A DNA stretch of 64,000 bases from Bradyrhizobium sp. C9 (GTDB taxonomy: Bacteria; Pseudomonadota; Alphaproteobacteria; Rhizobiales; Xanthobacteraceae), in NCBI RefSeq assembly GCF_002532045.1, contig NZ_NWTG01000005.1, forward strand, positions 186,001 through 250,000, written 5' to 3'. Position 1 is the first letter of the stretch. Each line of letters starts with the position of its first letter. Shown here piece after piece: positions 36,394-46,055 of the stretch. The position numbers and the translations under genes are program-made. Under the pieces are notes generated by a model. It was not told where the DNA came from, searched no databases, and saw only the letters and a program-made list of their open reading frames with translations.

Positions 36394-36999
36394 ATGAACC
36401 AAATCAAGACTGTCTGTGTTTATTGCGGCTCCGGCCCCGGTAACAATCCCCGCTTCGTTGAAGCTGCCATCGCACTCGGCAAGGCCTTTGCCGACAACAA
36501 CGTGCGCCTGGTCTATGGCGGCGGCTCGATCGGCCTGATGGGTGCGGTCGCGAAATCCACCCTCGATCATGGCGGCTCCGTCACCGGCATCATTCCGGAG
36601 TTCCTGCGGGCGCGCGAGAATGCGCTGACCTCGGTTCAGGAGATGATCGTCACCCCCGACATGCATGAGCGCAAGCGGCTGATGTTCGAGCGCTCGGATG
36701 CGTTCGTTGCGCTGCCCGGCGGCATCGGCACGCTGGAGGAGCTCGTCGAGCAACTGACCTGGCAGCAGCTCGGCCGTCACTCCAAGCCGATCCTGCTCGC
36801 CAACATTGATGGTTTCTGGGAGCCCCTGCTCTCGCTGCTGAGCCACATGCGCACGACCGAGTTCATCCGCGCGACGCTGCCGATCAACGTGCTGATGGCC
36901 GACCGCGTCGACGACATCTTGCCGCGGCTGCGTTCGGCAGTGGCGCGCACGCCCGAGGCTGCGAAGGATCTCGCGCCCGAAGTGGCGCGACGGCTGTAG
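36394..36999 (+). CDS. LOG-family protein (TIGR00730 type)
   Basis: This 201-residue cytosolic Rossmann-like protein carries the LOG-family motif PGGIGTLEE at 108-116, as well as GGGSIGLMG. Members hydrolyse cytokinin riboside monophosphate to the free base, or cleave related nucleotides. ATG 36394 with AAGGAT upstream is chosen; the frame opens earlier at 36298. It diverges from the ABC exporter across 213 bases, where no site could be placed. Cytokinin activation is established for this family in plant-associated bacteria; a role in general nucleotide salvage is equally possible. Confidence 0.88.
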   Translation: MNQIKTVCVYCGSGPGNNPRFVEAAIALGKAFADNNVRLVYGGGSIGLMGAVAKSTLDHGGSVTGIIPEFLRARENALTSVQEMIVTPDMHERKRLMFERSDAFVALPGGIGTLEELVEQLTWQQLGRHSKPILLANIDGFWEPLLSLLSHMRTTEFIRATLPINVLMADRVDDILPRLRSAVARTPEAAKDLAPEVARRL

Positions 37000-37041
37000 G
37001 CCAAAGCCTCCAGCGGTCTCTTCGATCCGCGCAGCCATGCC

Positions 37042-37144
37042 CGTCATCCTAAGGAGCCGCGAAGCGGCGTCTCGAGGGATCGACGGCCCCGCTGGTGGCC
37101 GATGCATCCTTCGAGGCTCGCTCCGCTCGCGCCTCAGGATGACG
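37042..37144. repeat. CCTTCGAGGCTCGC-type palindromic repeat, copy 2
   Basis: This unit runs from CGTCATCCT to its inverted end AGGATGACG. It holds internal hairpins including GCCGCGAAGCGGC and GCTCGCTCCGCTCGC. The right three-quarters match 32289-32373. It lies in the 170-base gap between the convergent LOG and VOC genes. Confidence 0.75.
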
Positions 37145-37169
37145 GATTGCAGCAAGTGCTCATCCAAGA

Positions 37170-37547
37170 TCACTCGCTCGGAAACGTCACGGCCTCGATG
37201 CGGTTGCCGTCGGGGTCGAGGACGAAGGCGGCGTAGTACCGCACGCGGTCGTGCGGGCGCAGGCCCGGGGGACCATCGGAGAGGCCGCCTGACCCCAGCG
37301 CGGCGGCATGGAACGCATCGACCTCGGTGGTGGTTTTTGCGCGCAGGCAGATGTGCGTGCCGCTCTCATGCGCGACCTGCGCCATCGTGGCGCGCAGGTT
37401 GATCCAGAATTCGGGGTAGGCCTTGCCGAAGCCGATCGTCGCCGGCCGGGTGACGAGACGGCTCAGGCCGAGCGCGGCCAGCGTCGGCTCGTAGAACCGC
37501 GCGGCGCGTTCGAGATCGCTGACGCCGATTGAGACGTGGTCGATCAT
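37170..37547 (-). CDS. VOC-family (glyoxalase/bleomycin resistance fold) protein
   Basis: This 125-residue single-unit VOC protein starts MIDHVSIGVSDLERAARFYE, with the metal-side His near residue 4 and a C-terminal DPDGNRIEAV carrying the Glu ligand. The ATG at 37547 has GGAGAGG close upstream and is preferred to 37568. Metal-binding residues look partial: His near the start, a second His in the central strands (HESGTHICL), and the C-terminal Glu. An isomerase or dioxygenase-like activity is possible but not assignable. Confidence 0.85.
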   Translation of the reverse strand: MIDHVSIGVSDLERAARFYEPTLAALGLSRLVTRPATIGFGKAYPEFWINLRATMAQVAHESGTHICLRAKTTTEVDAFHAAALGSGGLSDGPPGLRPHDRVRYYAAFVLDPDGNRIEAVTFPSE

Positions 37548-37564
37548 GAAAACCTCTCCCGCTG

Positions 37565-37645
37565 TCATTCCGGGATGGTCCGCAGGACCAGACCCGGAAT
37601 CTCGAGATTCCGGGTTCGATGCTTTGCATCGCCCCGGAATGCCGA
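37565..37645. repeat. CCGGAAT-type palindromic repeat
   Basis: This is a 22-bp perfect palindrome (37593-37614, core GAATCTCGAGATTC) flanked by further inverted pieces: GTCATTCCGGG, GATGGTCC/GGACCA and GATGC/GCATC. A shortened copy is at 24354-24397. It fills the gap between the VOC gene and cimA. Confidence 0.75.
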
Positions 37646-37654
37646 ATCAATCAC

Positions 37655-39253
37655 TCACGCCTGCGCGCCCGACTTCACCAGCTTGTAGAACACCGAATCC
37701 ATCAGCGCCTGGAACGAGGCGTCGATGATATTGGGCGACACGCCCACTGTGGTCCAGCTCTCGCCGGTTTCGTCCTCGCTTTCGATCAGCACGCGCGTAA
37801 CGGCCTCGGTGCCGCCATTGAGGATACGCACGCGGTAGTCGATCAGCTTCAGGCCATCGATGTATTTCTGGTACTTGCCGAGATCCTTGCGCAGCGCCAC
37901 GTCGAGCGCGTTGACTGGACCGTTGCCTTCGGCGGCCGAGATCAGCCGCTCGCCGTCGACGTCGACCTTCACCACCGCAAGCGCCACGGTGACGCGCTGG
38001 CCGTTGGCGTTGTAGCGTTGCTCGACATTGACGTCGAACTGCTCGACCTTGAAATATTCCGGCACCTTGCCGAGCGTGCGGCGCGCCAGGAGATCGAACG
38101 AGGCGTTCGCCGATTCATAGGCGAAGCCCGCGGCCTCGCGCTCCTTCAGCTCCTCGACCAGGCGCGTCAGCCGCGGATCGCCCTTGTCATAGACGATGCC
38201 GGCGCGGTCGAGCTCGGCCATCACGTTGGAGCGGCCGGCCTGATCCGAAACCAGCACCTTGCGGTGGTTGCCGACCGAATCCGGCAGCACATGCTCATAG
38301 GTCTGCGGATCCTTCATGACCGCGGAGGCATGGATGCCGGTCTTGGTGACGAAGGCGCTCTCGCCGACGTAAGCGGCATGGCGGTTGGGCGCGCGGTTCA
38401 GCATGTCGTCGAGCGTGCGCGACACCTTCATCAGCGTCGCCATCTTCTCGGTGGTGACGCCGATCTCGAACTTGTCGGCAAACTCCTGCTTCAGCTTCAA
38501 GGTCGGGATCAGCGAGCAGAGATTGGCGTTGCCGCAGCGCTCGCCGAGGCCGTTGAGCGTGCCCTGGATCTGCCGCGCACCGGCCCGCACCGCTGCGAGC
38601 GAGTTGGCGACCGCTTGCTCGGTGTCGTTATGGGCATGAATGCCGACATGGGCGCCGGGCACCTGCTTGACGACGTCAGCGACGATGGTCTCGATCTCGT
38701 GCGGCATGGTGCCGCCATTGGTGTCGCACAGCACCACCCAGCGCGCGCCGGCCTGATAGGCCGCCGTGGCGCAGGCGAGCGCATAGTCGCAGTCCTCCTT
38801 ATAGCCGTCGAAGAAATGCTCGCAGTCGACCATCACCTCGCGGCCGAGCGCCTTTGCGGCTGCGACGCTGTCGCGGATCGAGGCGAGGTTTTCCTCGTTG
38901 GTGGTCTCGAGTGCGACCCGGACCTGGTAGGCGGAGGATTTGGCGACGAAGCAGATCGCATCCGCCTTGGCCTCGAGGATGCCGGCGAGCCCGGGATCGT
39001 TCGATGCCGAACGACCGGGCCGTCGCGTCATGCCGAACGCGGTGAAGCGCGCGTGATCGAACGCTGGCTTCCTGCTGAAGAATTCGGTGTCGGTCGGATT
39101 GGCGCCGGGATAGCCGCCCTCGACATAGTCGATGCCGAGTGCGTCGAGCATGCCCGCGATCACCTGCTTGTCCTGCAGCGTGAAATCGACGCCATTGGTC
39201 TGTGCGCCGTCGCGCAGCGTGGTGTCGAACAGATAGAGGCGCTCGCGGCTCAT
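37655..39253 (-). CDS. cimA: Citramalate synthase
   Basis: This 532-residue enzyme of the isopropylmalate/citramalate synthase family condenses pyruvate and acetyl-CoA toward 2-oxobutyrate and isoleucine. The DRE-TIM barrel opens with LFDTTLRDGAQTNGVDF (about 8-24). HAHND provides metal ligands, and GLGERCGNANL is the second family signature. A C-terminal LeuA allosteric domain begins near 400. Start ATG 39253 overlaps the GNAT stop by 4 bases, so it is the last gene of a cysS-GNAT-cimA operon. The length and subfamily motifs fit CimA better than LeuA. Confidence 0.9.
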   Translation of the reverse strand: MSRERLYLFDTTLRDGAQTNGVDFTLQDKQVIAGMLDALGIDYVEGGYPGANPTDTEFFSRKPAFDHARFTAFGMTRRPGRSASNDPGLAGILEAKADAICFVAKSSAYQVRVALETTNEENLASIRDSVAAAKALGREVMVDCEHFFDGYKEDCDYALACATAAYQAGARWVVLCDTNGGTMPHEIETIVADVVKQVPGAHVGIHAHNDTEQAVANSLAAVRAGARQIQGTLNGLGERCGNANLCSLIPTLKLKQEFADKFEIGVTTEKMATLMKVSRTLDDMLNRAPNRHAAYVGESAFVTKTGIHASAVMKDPQTYEHVLPDSVGNHRKVLVSDQAGRSNVMAELDRAGIVYDKGDPRLTRLVEELKEREAAGFAYESANASFDLLARRTLGKVPEYFKVEQFDVNVEQRYNANGQRVTVALAVVKVDVDGERLISAAEGNGPVNALDVALRKDLGKYQKYIDGLKLIDYRVRILNGGTEAVTRVLIESEDETGESWTTVGVSPNIIDASFQALMDSVFYKLVKSGAQA

Positions 39254-39756
39254 GCGTGGCCTCCGGGCACAGCAACGCCGTCGAGCGTCTTCTGCATCGT
39301 GGTGTTGGCGAGCCACTCGTCGCCGATCGTGACCGTATTGCGCTGCTGCGCAACGTAGCCGCGCTTGCGGAAGAATTCGAGTGCGGTGTCGCTGGCATCG
39401 ACCCTGAGGGCCTTGGTGCCGCGGGCGCTCGCGATCTTCTCCAGGGCGTCGCACAGCGCGCTGCCTGCACCCTGCCCGACCGCGCTCGGATGTACATAGA
39501 GCATGTCGATGTGATTGGCCCCCTTCAGCGAGGCAAATCCAATAGGCGCGCCCTGCAGTGTCGCGATCAGCGTCAACTGCCCGGCGAGCTTCTTGCCGAA
39601 GGCCGCCTCGTCGTCGGCGGCCATTGCCCAGGCTTCCTGCTGCGCCTCGCTGTAATCGTCGCCGGTCAGGTCCATGATCGACGCCGCGAAGATCGCCGCC
39701 AGCAGCGGCGCATCGTCGGGCAGATACGGGCGCAATGCGGGTGCGGACCGACTCAT
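39250..39756 (-). CDS. GNAT-family N-acetyltransferase
   Basis: This 168-residue protein is a GNAT acetyltransferase. [21 protein letters not shown] contains the acetyl-CoA pyrophosphate-binding motif (Q/R-x-x-G-x-G/A), and [11 protein letters not shown] follows. It overlaps cysS at its start (4 bases) and cimA at its end (4 bases), so the three are translationally coupled. The acceptor is unknown; placement between a tRNA ligase and an amino-acid biosynthetic enzyme does not show it. Confidence 0.87.
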   Translation of the reverse strand: MSRSAPALRPYLPDDAPLLAAIFAASIMDLTGDDYSEAQQEAWAMAADDEAAFGKKLAGQLTLIATLQGAPIGFASLKGANHIDMLYVHPSAVGQGAGSALCDALEKIASARGTKALRVDASDTALEFFRKRGYVAQQRNTVTIGDEWLANTTMQKTLDGVAVPGGHA

Positions 39757-41168
39757 CGCGCAACCTCCCAGGTCGTGATCGGCTTTCCTTCGGCATCCTT
39801 GCCGTCCTTGATCGTCACGCCCATCGCGGCGAGCTGATCGCGGATCCGGTCGGATTCCTTGAAGTCCTTCCGCGCCCGCGCCGCGGTGCGCTCGGCGATC
39901 AGCGCCTCGACCGCGGCGGCGTCGACTCCGCTGGCCTGCTCCTTGCGACTCTTCCACGCCGCCGCGCTCTCCGACAGGAAGCCGAGCAGCCGCAGCGAGC
40001 CGGCAAATTCCTTGCGGCTCGCTTCACTGGTCGCGGCAGCATTCCGCAAGCCGTGCAGCACGGCCATGGCCTGCGCGGTGTTGAGGTCGTCGTAGAGCGC
40101 CTCGACCATCGCCGGCGACGGCGCACCGGGCTCGGCGTCGGCAGCGACCGCGTACCAGTCGTCGAGCGTCCTTGCGGCTTCCTCCGCACTCTTCAACGTC
40201 CAGTCGAGCGGCGAACGGTAGTGCGTCCTCAGCATGCTGAGCCGCAGCACCTCGCCCGGCCAATCCGCCAAGAGATCGCGGATCGTGAAGAAGTTGCCGA
40301 GCGACTTCGACATCTTCTCGCTTTCGATCTGCAGGAAGCCGTTGTGCATCCAGACATTGGCCATGCGGTCGGTGTGGAACGCGCAGCAAGTCTGCGCGAG
40401 CTCGTTCTCATGGTGCGGGAACACCAGGTCGATGCCGCCGCCGTGGATGTCGAATTTTTCGCCGAGATGCTTCCAGGCCATCGCCGAGCACTCGATGTGC
40501 CAGCCGGGCCGCCCCTCCACCGCAATACCTGCCGGCGACGGCCAGGACGGCTCGCCGGGCTTCGACGGCTTCCACAACACGAAGTCGGTGTTGTCGCGCT
40601 TGTAGGGCGCAACATCGACGCGGGCGCCCGCGATCATCTCGTCGAGCGAGCGCTTCGACAGCGCGCCGTAACGCGGCAGCGTGGAGTTGGCCGCGTTCAT
40701 CGCCTGCGGCGAAAACAGCACGTGATCCTCGGCGACATAGGCAAAGCCGCCGGCGACCAGCTTGTCAATGATCGCGCGCATCTCCGGGATGTGCTCGGTG
40801 GCGCGCGGCTGCACGGTCGGGGGTAAGCAGCCCAGCGCCGTGACGTCGTCCTGGTACTGCTGATAGGTGAGCTCGGTGACCTTGCGGATCGCCTCGTTCA
40901 ACGGCACGCCGGGATAGTCCCGCGCGGCACGAACGTTGATCTTGTCGTCGACGTCGGTGATGTTGCGAACGTACTTCACGTGCTCGGCGCCATAGCGATG
41001 GCGCAGCGCGCGGAACAGCACGTCGAAGACAACGGCGGCACGGCCGTTGCCGATATGGGCGAAGTCGTAGACCGTCGGTCCGCAGGCATACATGCGGACA
41101 TTGTCCGCATCGAGCGGCACGAACGGCCGCTTCTCCCGGGTCAACGTGTCGTAAAGGCGCAATTCCAT
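39753..41168 (-). CDS. cysS: Cysteinyl-tRNA synthetase
   Basis: This 471-residue class I synthetase charges tRNA-Cys. The HIGN signature is at 38-41, Cys29 starts the zinc site (the others lie in the central part), and KMSKS is at 285-289. Length is normal. It is the first gene of an operon with the GNAT and cimA. Upstream (41169-41463) lies an ordinary promoter-bearing region with no gene. Confidence 0.95.
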   Translation of the reverse strand: MELRLYDTLTREKRPFVPLDADNVRMYACGPTVYDFAHIGNGRAAVVFDVLFRALRHRYGAEHVKYVRNITDVDDKINVRAARDYPGVPLNEAIRKVTELTYQQYQDDVTALGCLPPTVQPRATEHIPEMRAIIDKLVAGGFAYVAEDHVLFSPQAMNAANSTLPRYGALSKRSLDEMIAGARVDVAPYKRDNTDFVLWKPSKPGEPSWPSPAGIAVEGRPGWHIECSAMAWKHLGEKFDIHGGGIDLVFPHHENELAQTCCAFHTDRMANVWMHNGFLQIESEKMSKSLGNFFTIRDLLADWPGEVLRLSMLRTHYRSPLDWTLKSAEEAARTLDDWYAVAADAEPGAPSPAMVEALYDDLNTAQAMAVLHGLRNAAATSEASRKEFAGSLRLLGFLSESAAAWKSRKEQASGVDAAAVEALIAERTAARARKDFKESDRIRDQLAAMGVTIKDGKDAEGKPITTWEVAR

Positions 41169-41463
41169 GGATCACCGTCCCTTGCGGCCGGGCGTCCAGT
41201 GATTCTCAGGTGATTGAGAAAAGACGGCCTCAGCCAGCGAATCGCTAGCTCATAATCTCGCGGCAAATGCTGCAGATGGCGAGGTGGCCGTTCATGGTTC
41301 CATCGTGTCTCACGGCCTCCTGAGCGCGTCAAGGGGCAGTTTTCGGGCGTTATGCAGCGCCCACCGCACCGAAATCACGGCAACGCCCTCTTGGTTAATC
41401 ATTATTAAGGAATTGGGCGTACGGGAGGGCCAGCGGATTCCCCGCCGTTTTCACTGGTGCACC

Positions 41464-41772
41464 ATGCGGCCCATTTCAGCACTGATTGCCTCCACGTTCG
41501 TCCTTGTCTCCTCGGCCGCTTTGGCCGACAGCCGCGTTTTCATCGTCGCCAACCAGGCCGACGGCTACGGCATCGACCAGTGCCTCGCCCACGGCGACCG
41601 CTGCGGCGCGTCCGCCGCCCGCGCCTACTGCCGGTCACGCGATTTTGCGCAGGCCACCAGTTACCGCCGCGTCGATCCCGACGAGATCACCGGCGCGGTT
41701 CCGCACGCCACGGGCGAGACATGCAGCGGCAATAGCTGCGGCGAATATGTCGCCATCACCTGCCAGCGCTGA
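41464..41772 (+). CDS. Small secreted cysteine-containing protein
   Basis: This 102-residue protein has a signal peptide (about 1-22, ending ALAD). The mature part is about 80 residues with six cysteines, enough for three disulfides, in the order CLAHGDRC, ARAYCRSRDF, ETCSGNSCGEY and ITCQR. ATG 41464 is chosen. No enzyme motif was seen. It stands alone between cysS and the DUF2865 gene. It is probably a periplasmic or exported small protein; I do not recognise the family with certainty. Confidence 0.7.
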   Translation: MRPISALIASTFVLVSSAALADSRVFIVANQADGYGIDQCLAHGDRCGASAARAYCRSRDFAQATSYRRVDPDEITGAVPHATGETCSGNSCGEYVAITCQR

Positions 41773-41916
41773 GCCAAGCCGCTGGACAAACGGGGGTTAT
41801 TGCCACACCGGCGCCCCGGAAACGACGTGACGCTGCCCCGAGAAACGGCTATTGCAGCGGCCTTGCCTGCGCGCTTTGGCGTTGATCGCCGCGCGGCGTC
41901 GTTTTAATGGCCGGAT

Positions 41917-43065
41917 ATGCCCAATAGCTCCCGTTCTCGCTTCTCCCGCTGGTTCCTGACTTGCGCCGTGCTCGGCGGCATCGCGCTGCCCGCCGCGGAT
42001 GCCCTGGCGCAGGTGCCCCCGGGCCCGCCCGGCCCGGCGCCCCAGGGCGCGCAAGCCAATCCGATGTGCGCCCGGCTCGAAGGCCAGCTGGCGGCGATCG
42101 ATCGCGGCGGCGGCGATCCGGCCAAGGACGAGCAGATCCGTCGCTATCAGGACGCCGCCACCCGGCAGCAGGGCGAACTGGATCGCGTGACCGCACAGGC
42201 CAGGCGCATGGGCTGCGACAGCTCCGGATTCTTGTCCCTCTTCAATAACAACTCGGCGCAGTGCGGACCGGTCAACAACCAGATCCAGCAGATGCGCGCC
42301 AATCTCGACCAGATGACCGCAAATCTCGAGCGGCTGCGCACCGGCGGACTCGGCGGCGCCGACCGCGAGAACCAGCGCCGCTCGGTGTTGACCGCGCTGG
42401 CGCAGAACAATTGCGGCCCGCAATACGCGGCGGCCGCGCGCGGCCCCGGCAATTTCATCGAGAACCTGTTCGGCGGCGGCGGTGGCGGCAATCCCAATCC
42501 GCTGCCCCCGCCCGACGCGCAATATGGCGGGCAGTCCGGCACCTTCCGCACCGTCTGCGTCCGCACCTGCGACGGCGCCTATTTCCCGATCTCGTTTGCA
42601 ACCAGTCAGGCCCGCTTTGCCGCCGACGAACAGATCTGCAAGGCGCAGTGCCCGGCCGCGGAGGCCAGCCTGTTCGCCTACCGCAATCCCGGCGAAGACA
42701 TCAACCAGGCGGTCTCGATCAACGGCCAGTCCTATTCGTCGCTGCCGAACGCCTTCAAGTACCGCACCGAGTTCAATCCGTCCTGCTCCTGCAAGGCGGC
42801 CGGCCAGAGCTGGGCGGAGGCGCTGAAGGCGGTCGACGACCAGGCGTCCGCCGCGCAGCAGGGCGACATCATCGTCACCGAGGAGAGCGCGCGGAAGATG
42901 CAGCAGCGCGCGCAGACCAAGGCCGCCGCCGGCAAGAAGGGCGCGCCCGCAGCGGCGGCTCAGCCGCAGCAACCTGCCGCCGCCGACGCCACCGCGCCGG
43001 CCGCGCCGGCGAGCGACGGCCAGATTCGCACGGTCGGCCCGACCTTCATCCCGAAGAAGCAGTAG
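41917..43065 (+). CDS. Exported DUF2865 protein
   Basis: This 382-residue protein has a signal peptide (about 1-31, ALAQ) and then a Pro-rich segment. A coiled-coil-like Gln/Arg-rich region (about 50-150) follows, then the DUF2865 core, which starts near VCVRTCDGAYFPISF and contains a CKAQCPAAEASLF pair and CSCKAAG. The tail is Ala/Pro/Gln-rich with low complexity. The stop lies 2 bases from the convergent nadE stop. The function of DUF2865 is not known; an envelope role is suggested by export. Confidence 0.85.
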   Translation: MPNSSRSRFSRWFLTCAVLGGIALPAADALAQVPPGPPGPAPQGAQANPMCARLEGQLAAIDRGGGDPAKDEQIRRYQDAATRQQGELDRVTAQARRMGCDSSGFLSLFNNNSAQCGPVNNQIQQMRANLDQMTANLERLRTGGLGGADRENQRRSVLTALAQNNCGPQYAAAARGPGNFIENLFGGGGGGNPNPLPPPDAQYGGQSGTFRTVCVRTCDGAYFPISFATSQARFAADEQICKAQCPAAEASLFAYRNPGEDINQAVSINGQSYSSLPNAFKYRTEFNPSCSCKAAGQSWAEALKAVDDQASAAQQGDIIVTEESARKMQQRAQTKAAAGKKGAPAAAAQPQQPAAADATAPAAPASDGQIRTVGPTFIPKKQ

Positions 43066-43067
43066 TC

Positions 43068-44819
43068 TCAGCCCTCGAACGCCTCAGCCGACGCGCGCGA
43101 GGTGCGCGTCACCAGCGTCTCGTCCGGCGCCGGCAGCGCCTTGCCGAAATCGCGGAAGCGGTTGGTGATGGGATAGCGGCGGTCGCGGCCGAAATTCTTC
43201 CGCGTCACCTTCACTCCGGGCGCTGCCTGCCGCCGCTTGTATTCGGCGATGTTGAGCAGGCGATCGATGCGCGTCACCACATCGCGGTCGAAACCGGCCT
43301 CGATGATGGTCGCCAGCGGCTCCTCGCGCTCCACCAGCCGCTCGAGGATGGCATCCAGCACGTCATAAGGCGGCAGCGAATCCTGGTCGGTCTGGTTCTC
43401 GCGCAATTCCGCGGTCGGCGGCCGGATGATGATGTTGACCGGGATCACCTCGCCCGACGGCCCGAGCGCGCCGTCCGGCTTCCAGGCATTGCGCAGACTC
43501 GACAGGCGGAACACCTCGGTCTTGTAGATGTCCTTGATCGGATTGAATCCGCCATTCATGTCACCGTACAGCGTCGCATAGCCGACCGACATCTCCGACT
43601 TGTTGCCGGTCGTCACCACCATCGCGCCGGTCTTGTTGGAGATCGCCATCAACAGCGTGCCGCGGGCGCGCGCCTGCAGATTCTCCTCGGTGATGTCGCG
43701 CTCCAGCCCCTTGAACACCGGCGCGAGAATTGTCTCGAAGCCGTTGACGGCGTCGGCAATCGGCAGGATCTCGTAGCGGATGCCGAGCGCCGCGGCGAGC
43801 TTGGCGGCATCGTCGAGCGAGACCTGCGCAGTGTAGCGGAACGGCAGCATGACGCCACGCACCTTGTCGGCGCCCAGCGCATCGACCGCGATCGCGGCGC
43901 ACAGCGCCGAGTCGATGCCGCCGGAGACGCCGAGCAGCACACCGGGAAAACCATTCTTGCGGACATAGTCGCGCAAGCCCAGCACGCAGGCCGCGTAATC
44001 GGCCTTGTCGCCCTCGAGTTGCGGCGTGATCGGCCCGTTGCAGCGCCAGCCATCGGCAGTCTTGCGCCAGGTCAGCGTCGTAATGCTCTCCTCGAACGCC
44101 GGAAGTTGCGCCGCCACGGTGAGATCGGCATTGAGCGCGAACGAGGCGCCGTCGAAGATCAGCTCGTCCTGGCCGCCCATCTCGTTGAGATAGACCAGCG
44201 GCAGCCCGCTCTCGGTGACGCGCGCCACCACGATCGACAGGCGGAGGTCGGCCTTGTCGCGGGCATAGGGCGAGCCGTTCGGTACGATCAGGATCTCGGC
44301 GCCGGTCTCGGCCAGGCACTCGACGACGTTCTCGTAATCCTCGGATTCCTCGAGCCAGATGTCCTCGCAGATCGGCACGCCGATGCGCACGCCGCGCACC
44401 GTCACCGGACCCGATGCCGGGCCGCGCGCGAACAGCCGCTTCTCGTCGAACACGCCGTAATTCGGCAGATTGGCCTTGAAACGCAACGCCGCGATGCTGC
44501 CGCCGTCGAGCAGCGCGCAGGCATTGTAGAGCTTGCCGTCCTCGACCCAGGGCGTGCCGATCAGAACAGCCGGGCCACCATCCCTGGTCTCGCGCGCCAG
44601 TTCCTCGATCGCGGCGCGGCAGGCCGACTGGAACGCCGGCTTGAGCACCAGATCCTCCGGCGGATAGCCGGCGATGAACAGTTCAGACAGCACCACGAGG
44701 TCGGCGCCGTCGGCCTTCGCTTTCTCGCGCGCCGCACGCGCTTTTGCGGCGTTGCCGGTGACGTCACCGACCGTCGGATTGAGTTGCGCCAGGGTGATCT
44801 TGATCTGTTGTTCGCTCAT
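43068..44819 (-). CDS. nadE: Glutamine-dependent NAD+ synthetase
   Basis: This 583-residue enzyme amidates deamido-NAD+ to NAD+. The N-terminal nitrilase-type glutaminase domain keeps its triad: Glu46, Lys115 and Cys151 (in VPICEDIW). The C-terminal synthetase has the ATP pyrophosphatase loop SGGIDSA near residues 297-303. ATG 44819 is chosen, which gives the standard MSEQQIKITLAQLNPTVGD opening. It converges with the DUF2865 gene. The gene upstream on the same strand is an unrelated oxidoreductase. Confidence 0.94.
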   Translation of the reverse strand: MSEQQIKITLAQLNPTVGDVTGNAAKARAAREKAKADGADLVVLSELFIAGYPPEDLVLKPAFQSACRAAIEELARETRDGGPAVLIGTPWVEDGKLYNACALLDGGSIAALRFKANLPNYGVFDEKRLFARGPASGPVTVRGVRIGVPICEDIWLEESEDYENVVECLAETGAEILIVPNGSPYARDKADLRLSIVVARVTESGLPLVYLNEMGGQDELIFDGASFALNADLTVAAQLPAFEESITTLTWRKTADGWRCNGPITPQLEGDKADYAACVLGLRDYVRKNGFPGVLLGVSGGIDSALCAAIAVDALGADKVRGVMLPFRYTAQVSLDDAAKLAAALGIRYEILPIADAVNGFETILAPVFKGLERDITEENLQARARGTLLMAISNKTGAMVVTTGNKSEMSVGYATLYGDMNGGFNPIKDIYKTEVFRLSSLRNAWKPDGALGPSGEVIPVNIIIRPPTAELRENQTDQDSLPPYDVLDAILERLVEREEPLATIIEAGFDRDVVTRIDRLLNIAEYKRRQAAPGVKVTRKNFGRDRRYPITNRFRDFGKALPAPDETLVTRTSRASAEAFEG

Positions 44820-44909
44820 AGCTTTATGTTGTCCCGCACAGCGGCAAACTGCAATGGTCGTCCGATCATGGTGCGATTGCAGAAATCGCACTGGGATCTG
44901 AGGCGCCGG

Positions 44910-46055
44910 TCAGGGGGCAAGCTCTGCCCTCACCTCGCCGAGCAGCGCCATGCCACCCAGCCGGCCCAATTCGTCCGAACATTTCGCGCTCTTGCCATAG
45001 CAGCCGAATGCGACCGTGACCCGCTCGGAAAGCGGTCCGATGCTCGGCAAGCCGGTGTCGCCGAAGGTGGTCATGCAGGGCACGATGCGGCGTTCCCAAA
45101 ATTTGAGGTCGCGAATCCGGTCAAGGATCTGGCCTTGTAGCCGGTCGGCCACATCAACCGATCCGCCCGATCGGAACCAGTCCTTGATCTCAGCCTCGCT
45201 CTCGAGCGCACGGTCAACGGGATCGCCGCCGAGCTTGAGCCAGGTCTGGCCATCCGGATAGGGGATCGGCGGCAGGATATACGGATTGTCGCCCTTGGGC
45301 CCGAGACAGCGCATCGACGGCATGCCGGCGAGGCGTTGCACCTCCGCCGCACCGAGCCGGAACAGCGCCGCAGTGCGCGCATAAACCGTGAAGCCCATGG
45401 ATCGGCCGAGCAGCGATTGGGTGTGCCCGCCGGCCGCAACCAGCACACGCTCGGCCTCGACACTGCCCGATCGAGTCCGGATCGTCACGCCGGAGCCGCT
45501 TTCCGAAATCCCCAGTGCAGGCTCATTGACGATCCGCGCGCCGGCACGCTCGGCCGCGATCGTCTGCGCCCGGACCAGGCGGCGCGGCGAGATGTATCCG
45601 GCATGGCGCGGCTCGAAATAGCCCAGCATTCCCGCCGTTGATTTCAGGAACGGAAACCGATCCGCGAGCGCGCAATCCTGATAGGCTTCGCACACGATCC
45701 CTTCGTCGGCGCAGACTTGGCCGACCGAGGCGACATCGGTGGTTTCGCGATCGCCGACGTGAAGCGCGCCGGCTTCGCGGTAGAATTCGATGCCGCTTTC
45801 CGCTGCAATCTCGCTATAGCGCGCGATCGCAGCACGGTTCATCTGCCGCCAGAACGGCTGCGGATCGTAGGTCCGCGTGATCCGGCCTTCGTCATAGTGG
45901 CTGCCGAACACGCCGTCGTGGCGCGAAAAATCAACCGGCTCATCGGGCCCGATCAGCGCGACGTCATGGCCCATCTTGCTCAGGTGGCGCGCGGCGGCCG
46001 ACCCGATCAGTCCACGTCCGATCACCGCAAGCTTGATCGGCCTGTTGGCGCTCAC
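44910..46055 (-). CDS. DAO-family FAD-dependent oxidoreductase
   Basis: This 381-residue flavoprotein opens with an FAD motif, VIGRGLIGSAAARHL (about 11-25), in which the usual second Gly of GxGxxG is present. The layout resembles MSOX/sarcosine oxidase or N-methyltryptophan oxidase monomers. The late CYGKSAKCSDELG region includes the cysteine that often binds FAD covalently in that family. It starts with GTG at 46055, overlapping the dgkA stop by 4 bases (GTGA). Oxidation of an N-methyl or D-type amino acid is likely. Confidence 0.85.
   Translation of the reverse strand: MSANRPIKLAVIGRGLIGSAAARHLSKMGHDVALIGPDEPVDFSRHDGVFGSHYDEGRITRTYDPQPFWRQMNRAAIARYSEIAAESGIEFYREAGALHVGDRETTDVASVGQVCADEGIVCEAYQDCALADRFPFLKSTAGMLGYFEPRHAGYISPRRLVRAQTIAAERAGARIVNEPALGISESGSGVTIRTRSGSVEAERVLVAAGGHTQSLLGRSMGFTVYARTAALFRLGAAEVQRLAGMPSMRCLGPKGDNPYILPPIPYPDGQTWLKLGGDPVDRALESEAEIKDWFRSGGSVDVADRLQGQILDRIRDLKFWERRIVPCMTTFGDTGLPSIGPLSERVTVAFGCYGKSAKCSDELGRLGGMALLGEVRAELAP

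Noticed and set aside
37565..37645. tRNA-like sequence with GGGTTCGAT
   Set aside because: The arms are a perfect palindrome of a repeat class. No cloverleaf can be drawn.
42261..45140. Plus-strand frame of 959 residues
   Set aside because: It crosses the DUF2865 gene in the wrong frame and runs antisense through nadE, with Arg/His-rich composition. It is a shadow.
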